Origin: Strigops habroptila | Taxonomy: Eukaryota; Chordata; Aves; Psittaciformes; Psittacidae | Assembly: GCF_004027225.2 (NCBI RefSeq) | Contig: NC_044278.2 | Span: 80,922,923-80,986,922, forward strand | Length of the DNA stretch: 64,000 nt | Direction of reading: 5' to 3' | Made by a program: the position numbers and the translations under genes | The notes under the pieces: model-generated | The model's input: the letters and a program-made list of their open reading frames with translations, nothing else | Told to the model about the DNA's origin: nothing | The model's database searches: none | Shown: positions 1-12,729 of the stretch, piece by piece | Numbering within the stretch: position 1 is the stretch's first letter | How the letters are laid out: every line of letters begins with the position of its first letter

Positions 1-3000
1 GGACATAAGCTCTAATTTGAACCTATGCATTACGCAAAGAAATTCTTATAGAGCTCAGATTTTTTTTAATGCTCTTAAAGATTATTTCCCCTTCATTCTA
101 GATATGTTCCCAAGAGAGTTTCAGAGTTCACTGAGAGAGGGTCAGTCTATCCACAGTATCCTCCCAATGGAGTAATCTTGCATTTTCTGATTGATGTAAG
201 AAATGAGGCTTTATGTACAAGCATAAGAAAGAAAACTTAAAAGAAAATGGGGACTGCATCAAAGTCACATGTACAGTGTAAGATAGAAAAAGGAGAAAAA
301 GTTAATCAAGTTAAATGAATGAAAATAAAATTCTAATAAGCTAGAAAGCTCATTAAAATAACTAAAAATAAAATTAACATTTTTAAGTGTTAATTAACCA
401 CTGGAACAATTAATGTTGACATGTGGTTGATTCTTCACCATTTGCATACTTCAGATCTGCACAGGGCTTCTTTCCAACTGAGAACACTCTTGTTCATACA
501 GAATTTGTGTGTTCAATACAGGAATTATTGGGTGAGAGATTCTGATCTTTGTACAGATATGGGCAGATCAAATGATTGCAGTAGCCTGATCTGACCGTGA
601 AATCTGTGAACTTCCATCCTGGAAGGGCCATATGCAATTGATACACCAATAAACAGCCCTTCTGGTTGACTGCCGAAAGAAAATTCCAGTTCAGGGAATC
701 AGAAACACTTGCTCTAGCACAGCTACTTGCAAAAGGCCATTTAAGATGGCTCGCTGAGCTGACCACAAGCCTGCTCTTGCTACATTGTGTTTATGAACTG
801 TCCATTCAACAGCCCTAGCTTTTTCTTTCTTTCTTCTATTACAACTAATAAAGAGAATCTGTGTGTACACATACCCTTGTACATACTTTGTTTTGTTAAG
901 TGCTTTGGTTCTTTGTACAATGTTGACTGCTAAGGTAAACCCATAGAAGCCATTAATTCACATTGCACGATGCACATCTTTTGAGTGTTTGTTGCCTAAA
1001 GCAGCTATTTAATTGTCAAGTTTGTTTCCAGTAGGTTGAACCAATTAAAGGAATTCTTCAAGCTTTAATAAACTGATAACCTACTGCTCATCCTAGAATT
1101 TTCCTTTGTGAGCAAGTGCTCTACATCATCCCTCTATGTTGTTTTACGTTGGTGCCCCCAGCTCCCAGGAAGCATGAAGCTAAAATGAAAATGCTGAAGA
1201 TCTTCCAGCAGGAAGCTGCTCTGTCATGCAATTATGCCTGCTGCTAATAGCCTTCCATTACAGCCACGGCACAGGTTTTGCTAATCCATTATAAATGATT
1301 GGATGGAATTTAAAACACTGCTGCAAGTGCACTAGTTTTCTCAAGCTCAATTTGTCACATTTCAAACCCTTTTACCCTCTGTAAAGTGACAAGGTGGTCC
1401 ATGTTACAACAGCTATTACCTAAGGGAAGTGTTGAACTTATCACTTGGACCTTCCCCAGGGTTCGTCTGTGAGGTACTTTCCTGAAAATAATGAGACTGG
1501 CTCTGCCCATTTCTGGCATCATGGAGCATGAGCTCCCAGTTCAGACACGGGGGTCCAACAAAGGGCTTGCTGCATAAATCTCGCCACTAACCAGCATTGC
1601 CTGCAGTGCTGCAGCTTGCCTGAAGAGATGAATGCATAGGTAATTGAGCTTAAAATTTCTGACCAATCTTCTATAAAAAGTTTCTTAAAGAAATCTCAAC
1701 GTAATGAAGAGCATGTGCAATACCTTGAATTTCACTCAGAGATGCTCAATTTTTTTTTTTTTTTTTAACCTATTAGAGAAAACCCACAGTGAATTCACAC
1801 TGAAAGAAAACATTTTCTATTTTTGAAGTGCCACTTTATTTAAACACTGCCCATGTGAGAGCCACTATCCTTAGACCACTCGGTTCCAAAGTTATATACA
1901 AATGTACATTGGAAGTAATTAACTGGCAGCCTACAAGCCTAAAGATATGGCATAGATGAAGGATTTAGCTGAATCAGTTTTCTCAGACATTTTGGAAGAA
2001 TTCATTCAGCATTAAGATGGCTAAACATATGCATGTAAAAATGTAAGTGTCTATGCGCAAGCCAGGGTCAGTAAAGCTTAGACAAACACCTCACCTGACA
2101 GTGGACACCTACTCACTGGCCCATGAAATCAGACCTTTGCTCCACTGCCTGTAGGGAGTTGAGCTTGATTCTGTGCTGGCTCATCAATCTCTGCTGCCCT
2201 GTTCAGAAGCTCTAAAGCCTCCCATGAGACATGTGCTGGCAAGCTGCATGAGTATCTCCCACACTTGCACCACATCGTCCCCATCACCAGTCTAGATGTC
2301 CTGGACAGCTGACAACATCTCAAGCAGCACCAGACACTCTAGAGTACAGGACAGAGCACAGCTCTAAATCCATTCAGGTTTTAATAGCAATGCAGAGGCC
2401 TAGCTCACCTGTAGACACCTGCATCTATGGGTTTTAAGCTTAAAACAGAGTGCTTGAAGCTGATGAACAGAGGGAGAGTAATCGGTTCTTCTTCCTGAAC
2501 AGCATCCTAAAAAAAAAAAAAAAAATCCAACAAATACAGCAAAACTCTCTATAGAAATCATCCAGTTTATTTTTCTGCGCGGTAAGTATTCCTTCACCTC
2601 TATCCCTGCTTAATACCGTTTTAAGTAGCAGTTGATTAATGAAATGGCAAACAAAATCTGAGACTGCTCAGATTCAGCTGCACGTCACGCCTCCACCATG
2701 CCAGATGGGGAGAAAGGCCCAAGATTAAGAGAAAGTTCTCTCTACAGCTCTCATTACTTTGCAACTTTAGTATCATTTAGCAAACGTGACCTTTTTTTAT
2801 ATACAATCACAGCAAAGGCTTTTTATTGCACGAGCTGCACTTACACACTGCCATCTTGTGTTGCAAACTGAGTATCGTTTTTGCTGAGCCAAACACACTC
2901 CAAATAGTTCAGCAAGGATCAAAATACACACATATTGCATTTGCAAAGTGGGTTTCTTTGCCTGTTCCTATCCAGGGGAAGGAGGGGAGGAAGGAGCTTT

Positions 3001-5021
3001 TATTGCTCACATTTGCCAACTTGAATTAGCAAATGCAGTTTAAAGGAACCTTGTTAAACCAGGCTTTTAACATGGGGGAGAGACTCAGCTTCAACTCTGC
3101 AAGAGTTTCGATTTTGGCTCTTTGAGCCCCATTAAATCTGAAATTCCACTCACTGTTTGCTCCCAGGCAAGCAGTATGGTGCAAGCTAATGTAATAATCC
3201 AGTTTTTCCGCAGACATTTTATGGGAAAATGAAATTGGAGCCTGCATGGAAACTCTTGACACTGTTTAGGAAAAGTGAGCCTGGCTCAGAGCATGTCACT
3301 CCAGGCTGCAGGAACACCAGTCAGGCAGTCTAGCAGCACTGGCGAACTGCAGCTTGCTGAGTTTTCTTTTCTCCTTCCATTCTTCACCCCAAAGTGATTT
3401 CTGTGCTCAAATGATTCCCAGGGACAGGGCAACATGACTAGGCTCAAAATGCAAAAGCTACCACAGCCATTCCTGTGTTTTCCCTCAGCTTTGCTGCATA
3501 ACACACCACCAGGACAGGGGAAATCATGCATAGGCTAGGATAAATTCATTCATGCCTTGGAGGCTGAGAAACTTTGACTGTGACAAACAAATTTTCTCTC
3601 TCTATTTCAGGGCTGATGATGGGGATTTGTGGTATCTAGAATATATTTAGATGTATTCCACAAGCAGCAGAGAGGATGCCAGGCTCCCAGAGAACTGCGT
3701 GAGCAAGTAGTGTGAATATCCCTCCACAGTCTGTATTTGAGGTCTTTCTACATTTGAGGTACACTCTGTGGTATGAAGGTGTACAATGTCATTCCTTACC
3801 ACAGTAGTGGAAACCAACTTAAATATCTTTACCTGTCCACTTTACAGGAGACACTTCAAGTGAATTGGGGGTTGGACTGGATGAGCTTTGAACTGAATTG
3901 GGGGTTACATTAGATGAGCTTTGAAGGTCCCCTTCAACCCATACTATTCCGTGATTCTGTGAATAGCAAAAGCCAAGGCCAAGTCACAAAGTTGGTTGAG
4001 CAAGGAGCTTGGCAACATTGGGTTGATGAGGCATTTTAGTTGTTTGGTTTGTTTTTATTTTTCCTTTTAAAGCAAAACTTGAAAAAAATATTTGGCACTT
4101 TGTAATTCAGCATGTATTAGCAGGAAGTTCCTTGGCGCAAAGCAGAACCCATATGTTCAGGGGAAAGATCAATCAACCAAAGCAAAACAGGAGATGGGTG
4201 GAGTTACAAGCAGAAGTTACAGGAGGCCCACACAGGTAAAGTTTCCCCACTTCATTAAATAACAGCATGATCTTGCTTGCTGCTCCCAGCTGTCACAACC
4301 ATAACCTCTGCCCACAGTCTGCTAGCTCTCCTATCTGTCCCTGAGATCTCCTGAGAGGAACTAGCACTCTAAGTTCCTTTGGCACCCTTATCACGGCTCC
4401 TCTTGGTGGCATATACTAGCTCAAACTCAGAGCACCACCGCCCTTCCTACATCTCCTCTCCTTCCTACACTGTCCTCTTCCTGTTTCATCCACAAGATTC
4501 TCCCACAAATTCCTCTCATCCACATCCCATGTTTTCTTCACTGCTTCCAAGGAAGGGTATGTAACTGGGCTTGAAAGGATTTGGGGAAGCCACTAACCAA
4601 GCAATTTGGGAGCCATTGCTGAAAAACACATAGCACACATTCCATCTGCATTTGCAGAAGAAGCAGACCTAACCCAAAAAATTTTCAGCACCTCATTTCT
4701 AGCCACAGCAGAGAAGTTCTGGGGAACTTCTACCTCTTCCGAGTGTTGTGCTTCAGGGATGAGCATAAAGGACAAAGAATTTTCTCACCACTTGTATTAA
4801 ACGCAAAAGGGAAAAAGCATGAGGAGCTTGACAAGAGAACTATATACAGACTTTGATGTCTGCTGAAAGGGAATGAGAGGAAGGTACATGTTCTTGCACA
4901 TATTTAGGTGGACATCCTAATCCTTTCATAAAAAAATATTTTCCCAAGATGAAATTCAAACAATTTTGTATTTCAGCAAATCACATTTAGCTGGATAGAA
5001 AGAAAAAAAATAATCTCATAA
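1..5021. other. Downstream intergenic sequence
   Basis: AT-rich sequence beyond the LMO7 stop codon. It holds a CR1 tail near 3.9 kb, an 18-nt T run at about 1750 and an A run at about 2508. Short open frames here lack splice signals or family resemblance, so I call no gene. Part of the region could belong to longer 3' UTR forms, because further AATAAA hexamers on the minus strand occur (for example near 1.83 kb), but nothing in the sequence proves use. Confidence 0.6.
3862..3967 (+). repeat. CR1 LINE 3' tail fragment with internal duplication
   Basis: The segment shows the CR1 end signature: 'ggttggactggatgagctttgaa' type sequence followed by 'aaggtccccttcaaccc' and an ending close to 'attccgtgattctgtga'. 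The roughly 32-bp unit starting gaattgggggtt occurs twice in tandem before the tail, which is not part of a normal CR1 end. The copy is heavily 5'-truncated, as most CR1 insertions are. Confidence 0.85.
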
Positions 5022-5732
5022 ATGCAACATCAGAAATTTTATTTACAAATATACTGTAATTCAACAACCATTCTCCACTCTGTTTGTGGAGGCAAAAGTG
5101 ATAGTTACATTTTTCAACTGGGAAAAGAGAACTCTTCCCTTTAAATGGATTCCACAGAATATTATGCCAACACCACCGAGCAAACAGATTATTCTTTGTG
5201 TTTAAGTTCCAAAAAAGCACATAATTTTAGAAACCAGCATATGGAAAGCAAACACATTTGTGTGCATTTAAATGCAGCTTCATATTAACCTAGAGAATTC
5301 ACTTTCAGTATATGTCAAAAATAAAGACAGCAATTGCAAATATATATTTATATTAAGCTATTTCTCTAATGCTCATTTCAAGAGCTTAGAAACAAAATAC
5401 CCTCTTCATATACCATCGGAAAGTCAACTAGTTGATTATAAGCCTCAAAAATATTTTGCAGTTATTACTGAAAATATATTTATTTTCTCTTGTGCTCTCA
5501 GTATTTGAAGCTGAAAAAGTGAAAGCATTTTTCCAGATATTTCCTTACTGCAATTACTTTCTTATAAATAAAAATAGTTATAATAGAGAATACAATGCAT
5601 TGCTATGAAGACTAGACAAGCGTTACTCTTAGAAAACACACACATACACACAATGTATATATTTATAGATCTACATCAGCAGCAATTGCCTCTTCTTTTA
5701 TCTGCAACAGTGGTTTCATATCTTCATTTGCT
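5022..5732 (-). other. LMO7: LMO7 3' UTR (proposed) with poly(A) signal
   Basis: Sequence after the stop codon. On the transcript strand an AATAAA hexamer (complement of 5038-5043) is followed within about 40 nt by a long U-rich stretch, which suits a cleavage site near 5022. An alternative AATAAA lies at 5478-5483. Close to the stop, a GU-rich run (complement of about 5635-5652, UGUGUGUAUGUGUGUG) resembles binding elements for CELF-type proteins. The end point is inferred; longer UTR isoforms are possible. Confidence 0.5.
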
Positions 5733-5755
5733 TCACATGGAGGTTGGTTGTCCAG
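5733..5755 (-). CDS. LMO7: LMO7 terminal coding exon (C-terminus and stop)
   Basis: The acceptor is a polypyrimidine tract ending CTCAAACAG at 5756. The exon enters in phase 1. Joined to the A left by the upstream exon, it encodes TGQPTSM and a TGA stop (5733-5735). LMO7 and LIMCH1 proteins end with a very similar short tail (a Gly-Arg/Gln-Pro-Thr core) just after the LIM domain, which supports this as the true end. Only 23 coding nucleotides, so it is invisible to simple ORF scans. Confidence 0.93.
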
Positions 5756-8137
5756 CTGTTTGAGAGAGACAGCAGAAACTGTAATTAAAGTCTCACTGCT
5801 AAAGAATCTTAATGACAAAAATTAAAATTTCCAGGTTAAAAATAGTCAGATAATGGTACTTCCAATATCTATTGAAAACAGTAACACAAAGGTATACATT
5901 CCGAATCTAGCAATCCAAATTTAATGAATAATACAAATTTGAATTTAATCCAATTATAGCACTGCAAGTATTTCAGGCCAAGTAATATTCCACAGAACAT
6001 GCACCTTACCAAGTTTTTAAGAATTATTTTCAGTATTAGCATAGAGACAGGGTGACAGTTTTTCTAAATTTACCCTGCAAGAATTAAAATTTGTTAAATA
6101 ACTGTAACAATATTTTTTAAAGAACTTTTTTATCCTCTCTGCATGTATTTGTGGGCATTTGCCAATAAACTGGTGTTTCGCTACAATGTTCCAAATTTAA
6201 ACCACAAAATTAACATAAAAATGTGCAAAAATATCACACCATAAAATTACACTGTGAAAAATATCAATCCTAAAGTTTTTCAAACCTTTTAGCCAATATG
6301 TTCACATTCCAAACTAACAGATAATTAGCCAGGCTGATGTCAAATGCCAACTGCAAACAAAGTACTCTGCATCAAAGACCGGTGCTGTGCTGTCAATATA
6401 TTTTCATTGCAGTAATTGCATAGCTGGTTTTTGTATTAATGCTAATTTCAATTACTAATCACTAATTTAAATACTTTTTTCTGTACTACAGGTTCCTCAC
6501 AATTCCTGATTTACTCATCACATACAATTATGTTTTGAGGTACCCACTGCTCCGAGTAGATGCAGTCTGAAGGGAAGGAATAGAACCTTTCCTCACAGAT
6601 CAGCTCTGCTTCTGAAACATACTGCTGTGACTTTATGGGCTCTAATGTCAAAAAGAAACTAAATAGCAACTTTTCCATGATAAAAGTTTTGGTTACTGCC
6701 ATCACCAAATTCCTGAACATTGTCTTGGCAGAGAATAATAAAAAAAAAGATACTTCCCCCCCCCCCCCCCCCCCCCAGTACTTATCCAACTCATCCAGTA
6801 CTTTTGCCCCCAAGAGAAAAAGATAAAATAACCATGAGCAAGCTTCAGATTGAACCTCCACACACTGGGGTGCTTCAAAAAGGAACACGGTCACTTTGGT
6901 GTAGTCTTGTTATCACCAAGGAGATAAATTCCCCAAACGTTATCTCAGAGAGAATGACCCAGTGCTCTGGATCACATCCAGATGGGAGTGATTCTCTTCC
7001 TCCTTCCCTTGATCACAGTGGCATCGCTACACCCAACATTAGCCTCTGTGAATGCAATGTTAGACTCAAGGAGAGGTGCAGAGTTTTCTGGGTTTAGTTT
7101 GGGCACCACAGAATCACTTCTGTGGTGCAGGCAGCTTTTCCTCTCCCTGGAAACCAAAGAGCCTGAAAACAGCAACAGCATCAGATGCAGAGCTTCTCTT
7201 TTTTTGAGCTTGGCTTATCAGCCAGCAGGTGCCCAAGTCCTGCCCAAGTGCTGTAGCAGGAGTATCCTGTTCCCTTCACTGCCTTCTGGTCCACCATGAG
7301 AAAAATGTGCCAGGTTCATGAAGAAACACGGACATGTTTCCCAGGAAGTAATTCAGAAATGCTTTCCCTTCACTGAATTTCATAATTCTAGAGAATTCTG
7401 TATTTGCTACATAAACACAGTCATATAAAACTCCTGAGACTTGTCAAAATCAGGAGATTGTCTACCATCATCTATGACAGCAGAAAAAAACCCTCAACAC
7501 CATTATTCAAAGCCTTCACATCATGCTCCAGTAAATCAGAATTCTGCAAACCATAATAAAGGAAAAAAATTATACTGCACCTTTTAATTAAGATCTGTAA
7601 GTAAACCAATTCCTCCTGAACTTGAACCTAAATAAATAACCAATCACAGACCTATAATTCCAATAATAATAGCATCGCAAAAAGAAACCAGTATTTGTGC
7701 CACCTGCACAGGATAAACTAATAGCTTTCCAGGTATGTAATAGGATTGAGTTAAATACATATTCAGATTACTTTTTAAAAAATATAGACAACTTTTCAAA
7801 AAGACTTCTCTGTTATCAAGATAAGCCTGTTCAGCAGCTGACAACTCCTTGATACCACTTTCTCAGATCTATTAAGAAAGCAGGATGACTAGGTTGTCTG
7901 CTTGGAGCTGCTCAATAACAAGGTGGTAAAATCAGCTACAAACAAGTTACAAGTTAGAAACGACTACCCTACAAAAGACAGAAACTGGCAATCAAACCTT
8001 GCTGAACCCATTCAACCTAATATACAACTTAAAGCTAAACATGAAAGCTATCGAGTGGCTCAGCTGTGCGAACATTTGAGGTTGTAACAGCACAGAGAAG
8101 AACAACAATCATGCACACTGCAGTTTGATTGCCTTAC
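5756..8137. other. Intron between LIM exon 2 and terminal exon
   Basis: 2.4-kb AT-rich intron of LMO7. Its only striking element is an uninterrupted run of 21 C at 6756-6776 (G21 on the transcript strand). Open frames over this run translate to polyproline or polyglycine and are artefacts of the homopolymer. Confidence 0.8.
6756..6776 (+). repeat. Poly(C)21 homopolymer
   Basis: Twenty-one consecutive C on the + strand, preceded by an A-rich run about 10 bases upstream. It lies within the last LMO7 intron and is read as G21 in the pre-mRNA. Confidence 0.97.
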
Positions 8138-8240
8138 TTTTAAATCTGATATAGCAGTCGTTGCAGAAGAGTTTGTCGTTTCGGATCCTAACTTCAGCTC
8201 CAGAGCGGGATCCTCCGAGGTCACATCCACAGGCAACACA
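8138..8240 (-). CDS. LMO7: LMO7 exon: LIM domain, second half
   Basis: Phase 0 in, phase 1 out (AAAA|GTAAGG). It encodes CVACGCDLGG ... AEVRIRND ... LFCNDCYIRFK. It supplies the later zinc ligands: the C-x2-C pair straddling the exon junction (CFK|C, CVAC) and the final C-x2-C (CNDC). With the preceding exon this makes one complete double zinc finger, a protein-binding module in this family. All eight ligands are present, so the LIM domain looks functional. Confidence 0.97.
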
Positions 8241-9972
8241 CTATATGACAGATGAATAAATTAGCAAACTCTTACAAAAATATCAAGAAACAAAAATGCT
8301 GTTCAAAAGCAGCTTGGATTAAGCTCAAAGCAGCTTGAATCATAAACCCACAATCACTAGAAGCAAATGTATAACAATTAGTTTGTAAAAAAGCAGCCAA
8401 CCCTGAGAAAGTATTTTAAGGTGACGACTGGACAACGAATAGCAGAGATACACCAACTAAGCAAACATAAAGCAGACAATTTTTTAGAGATTAGTTCATT
8501 AAATCTAATTTGAACTTCAGTATCTCTGAAAACTAGAACTGGCTTGACACACACACAAAAAATTTGTTCTCTAGATGGCAACAGCAATTTTGGCACAGAA
8601 CACCTGGGTGTCCTACTTGCAGATTTCCATGTGGCACTATCCACTGCTAGTGTCCTCAGCCCTTGGCACTCAAAGCAGCAAATACTCAGGCACGCCTAAT
8701 TTCCTGGGTTTGCATCTTAGAAACAAGAGGGAAGGGGCTGATTTCATTTTTCTTGAGTAAACACATGAATAAGGGGCTTGGATGGCTTTCATGCTAACAT
8801 TCAACTATGGTGGCTGAATATGTATTTGCTGTGAATACAAACCACCTCTGGAAGGAATGTAACCCAAACCATAACACAGTCCTTACTGAATTTATGAAGC
8901 AAAATACTCATAAATACTGACTACACAAGAACAGATAGTTTACCTGCTTAAACAAATAATGAATCTTTTGGATGGCAGTCTGTTCAACAGCTCATTAATC
9001 TTCAGAAATTTGAAAAACAGAAACTTGGTATTTTCTCACGTAGGCTAGGAGGTACAGGTGGACTACCTTGCACAGAATACATGTTCTGCGGAAAGGGAAT
9101 GACAACTGGTCTCAATGGATCACTCCTGTCTCTCCTTCTCAGGCAGGCAAGACCAGGAAGAGCTTTGAATCAATGCCTTGTAATACTCCAGATGATGCAT
9201 CTGAGCTGGGCACAGAAGTGTTCTGAACCAGATACAGAAGTCTCTTTCTTAAAGCCATGGAAGAAGTAGGGTCCCACAGCACCTCCAAATCAGTCTAATT
9301 CCTCATCTGGTGTTAAGGCAGATGTCTTAGTGTTTTTACATCTTCTGCAGGCAGGCATTTATTCTTTCAGCTCTGTGTATACCCCAAGCTGACTGAAAAT
9401 CATGTTAACTATGTCTCAGTGGTGCAGCTTCTGACCAGGGTTGAGTAGCACTAAACACTGCTGCTGGTTTGGTGCCGGGTTTTATCCTGCCAGATTAATG
9501 CTGTCAACATGTCTTGTCCTGGGAAACACCACAGGAACGCTGTTTGCTAGGATTACCTTAGAAATGATGGGTCACCTTAAATGATTCAATTGCCAGGGTT
9601 GGTGTAGGCTGAGAATTTATCGATTTATTTTTATTTATTAATAAGGATCTGGTTTCTCTGGGAGAATTGCTTCAGCCACTTCTGATTTTTTGCTGTCTAT
9701 TCAAAAAAGAAAGACCTTTGATCCCACTCTCAACATGCCCCTTTTACTTGTCAAAGTCCTACTTGTTAGCTCTGGCATTTAAGAAATACTTCTAGAGTTG
9801 AGTGCTAAATGCCTGTGGATAGGACTGCCTCATGGAAATATGCATGCACCACGCTGTCAAGAGTAGAAGGCAAAGCAGGTGATTAGTAGAGCCCCTGTGA
9901 GCATAACACCGAGTAGCCATGCGTGCTCCTGATTAGATCCTGTTCCTTCACGATGTGACTCTCAGCTCTCAC
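8241..9972. other. Intron splitting the LIM domain
   Basis: 1.7-kb AT-rich intron. I see no repeat family, RNA gene or phase-compatible exon in it. Confidence 0.75.
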
Positions 9973-10081
9973 CTTAAAGCAATGTAAATGATAACAAAGA
10001 CCAAGAGACTCAATGATCATGGCTGCTCCTTTGCCCAGAACGTTATTACAGTATGAACAGATTTTCTTCCCACTGACTGAC
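9973..10081 (-). CDS. LMO7: LMO7 exon: LIM domain, first half
   Basis: Acceptor TATTTAG at 10082, donor AAG|GTGAGA. Phase 2 in, phase 0 out. It encodes [14 protein letters not shown], then [10 protein letters not shown], then CYHLHCFK. C-x2-C (CSYC) and H-x2-C (HLHC) are the first zinc ligands. The [16 protein letters not shown] stretch is the signature of the LMO7 and LIMCH1 LIM domain. The intron falls inside the LIM fold, as is usual for this gene. Confidence 0.98.
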
Positions 10082-11436
10082 CTAAATATAGAATTAAAAT
10101 CCTTAAAAACAGCTTGAAAAGGTTTAGAAGACAAAGAAAAGTTATCAAAAACCTTTTGAGATTAAAAATAAAAACGCACTGGTAAAAAAAGTGGACTAAA
10201 GGGAAAATAAACTGAAAATTAATATTATTTACAGTAGATCTGAAAGCTAGGGAAAGCTGAAGTGTTTTAATCTAGATCAAAGTTACTTAGGAACAAACAA
10301 AGAAATTCTGTCACATTCTTGGTATATTCACTGTATACAATACCTTCTACAAATAAACATAAGAAGCATATCGTTAAGCTTGGAAAGCGAGAACACAGGT
10401 TTTGCGCTCCTGCTTTATTTTTTATTTATTAATAAATTTATTAGCCCGAAGGCTAAGTTTTAGCAAGCACCCCTGCCAACTCCCACCATCTGCACCTTGT
10501 TAGATAACAGAAGGCTAGTCCTGCACATATTCTGTAACTCTTTGAACATAAGCCATACAGAGGTCAGATTCCAAAGATCTACCAAGATATTAGCAAATGG
10601 AAGTAAAAACAAGATAAGTAAACACGGTTAAGAAGGTAATTTTCTTACATTATAAAGCATGTAGGAGCCTAGCTTTAAAAAGAAAAAAAAGTCGATTTAT
10701 CACAAACTGCCTGAGAATGTAAGAGCTAGTAAAGCAGTGTTCTGACTGTCGTTGTATGTAATATATGTGATTGTGCAGGGATGATTCTCTATAGTCTTAT
10801 CCCAAGATATTTTTAAAATGTTTCAAGTACATAAACCAGCAGTTATCTACCCTACCACAATGGTGGGAATGGAACTGAATTCCATTTTTGTTTCAAAATA
10901 TGTTGCAATTCTTGCTTTCTCCTCCTAAATTAAAAACAACATCCTACTCTCTAATTCTCTCGGGTCACGGGTTATGAGCATTCCTGAGTGCTCCTTGAGA
11001 TGATATTGACCACATGCCAGAAAAGGGGGAGGAGAGACCAAGATGAGGGCCATAAAAAGCATGGGTTTCAGGAATCTTTTGTTAAAACAAACCTAAGAAA
11101 ATAAATGTCAGAAATGCCATCTGGAGCAGGCTTTTACTAATCATTTTGGTAACCAACATACAGCTTGGAGACTGGAGATTTATTATTCCAGTTCCTTTAT
11201 TTTTTTAACTGATGTTAAACAGTGATGACAAACCTGGGGAATTTTCTGAATGACTAGAGCAGGGAGGTAACACCAGCCCAGATTTCACCATCCTGCCCAG
11301 CCAGAAAATTCAGGTACTTTTCAGACTTGTTACTCAATATTATGGGCAAGAACACTCCTGTAGACCACCATATACAAGTCTGCTCATTATTGCAACCCAA
11401 CATTTATACCTTCCCACCAGAAGGGCACCCACTCAC
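10082..11436. other. Intron upstream of the LIM exons
   Basis: 1.35-kb AT-rich intron with simple TTTATT-rich stretches near 10.4 kb. No other element was recognised. Confidence 0.75.
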
Positions 11437-11706
11437 CTGCTGCGTGTCTGGGAACCTGGCTGGGAAGCAGAGAGGGGAGACTGAGCCCGGGGGCCTGCCT
11501 GGGGCACAGAGGGGGCTCTCTGAGAGGTGGCCACTGGGGGTGCTTTGCTGGAAGGAGTGCACATGTAGGCTCGGTTTGAAGTGGACACTGGGCGACTGAA
11601 ATCTTGAGTAGAGGATAGAGATGAAGAGGAGACAGACTGGTTCAGCCATGAGTGGTGCCTCCATGAACTTGTTCTTGAAGAATCAAGATTATCCAAAGAT
11701 TCGCCT
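11437..11706 (-). CDS. LMO7: LMO7 exon: Ser/Pro-rich linker before LIM
   Basis: 270 nt, phase 2 in and out, donor AGCAG|GTGAGT. It encodes RGESLDNLDSSRTSSWRHHS, an SSSS-rich stretch, QDFSRPVSTSNRAYM, and a proline-rich tail with QPGSQTRSR. ESLDNLDS and QDFSRP..STSNRAYM are conserved LMO7 blocks. The segment looks intrinsically disordered and rich in potential phosphorylation sites. Codon use here is GC-richer than in neighbouring exons. Confidence 0.96.
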
Positions 11707-12729
11707 CTGTAACAGAGGTACACGTATAAATGTAAATGGCAGTACGGCTGGAACAGAAGTTATATTCTGATTTAAAAAAAAAAAAAAATCATTATCCTAG
11801 CATTTTTAAGATTTTCTAGCATGAATATGCTTCTCTGATCACCAAGGAATATTGTTCACATGCTGACTCAGAATGCTTGAGAAGCAAGTTATCCTTTGTG
11901 TACAGTCCTAGTCTCATGGGAAAAAAGCAGGCGAGGTGAAAGAGAGGTGGCACTTAACCACTACAGAATAAAGGCAAAACACTCCTCACTGCAGCCTTAT
12001 CAAGGTGAACTGTATCCAAAGCCGTTGTACAGCAACGGTCCTCAGATACCAGGTTTGTTTTTGTTTTCTCCAAGGGATACCAGATCGAAAATAACAATCC
12101 ACCCAGACTGGATAGCATCGTCTAGGTACAAGGTGTTGGCCCAATTGCCAAACACTCTCCTGACTGATAACTCTGCTGTTTCCTAAGTGACAAATCCAAC
12201 ATTCATACATTAGTTAAAGCAAGAAACAAACTCCAGACTGACATATTCCTATGTTAAAAAAAAAAACAAAACTATACTCTTTAGCCAGAATAATAATTTC
12301 CACAATAAATTGTCATGCTGAAATTCTTAAGCACATCTGTCAATGACAAGGCACACTATTGATTTCCATTGCTGGTATAGCAACCAAGAAATAAGCAGGT
12401 GAGTTATTTAGAGGTCACATCCACATTCCTTGCTTATAGCATCATAGAGTCAACTCAGTTTGAAAAGACTTTTAAAATCATAAAGTCCAACCATTACCCC
12501 AGGACTGCCAAGTCTACCACTAAACTGTGTCACTTGCAAAAAAAAAAAAACACATTTAATCCCAGCTGCAATACAGCTACTTTCTTCTGCCTGTGCTGCT
12601 GCGCAGTTCATTTTACAGCATTTCACAGACCTGATTTGTTTCTGTGCTCTGTAATACAAGCTGAAGTTTAGAATAACCAAACAAAAATATTTGATAAGAG
12701 ACTAAGTTAACATTTAATGTGATTCCTAC
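11707..12729. other. Intron with CR1 remnant
   Basis: 1-kb intron. It contains an A14 run at about 11773, a minus-oriented CR1 end at about 12.43-12.53 kb and a short A run after it. Confidence 0.75.
12425..12530 (-). repeat. CR1 LINE 3' end, antisense
   Basis: Begins with a decayed inverted octamer (catcatagagtca). It then follows the CR1 3' UTR read in reverse, with 'gaaaagacttttaaaatcat', 'gtccaaccattaccccag' and 'actgccaagtctaccactaaac'. The orientation is the same as LMO7 transcription. It is 5'-truncated to about 100 bp. Confidence 0.85.

Noticed and set aside
6511..7097. Open frames with polyproline or polyglycine
   Set aside because: Produced by reading through the C21 homopolymer in an intron.
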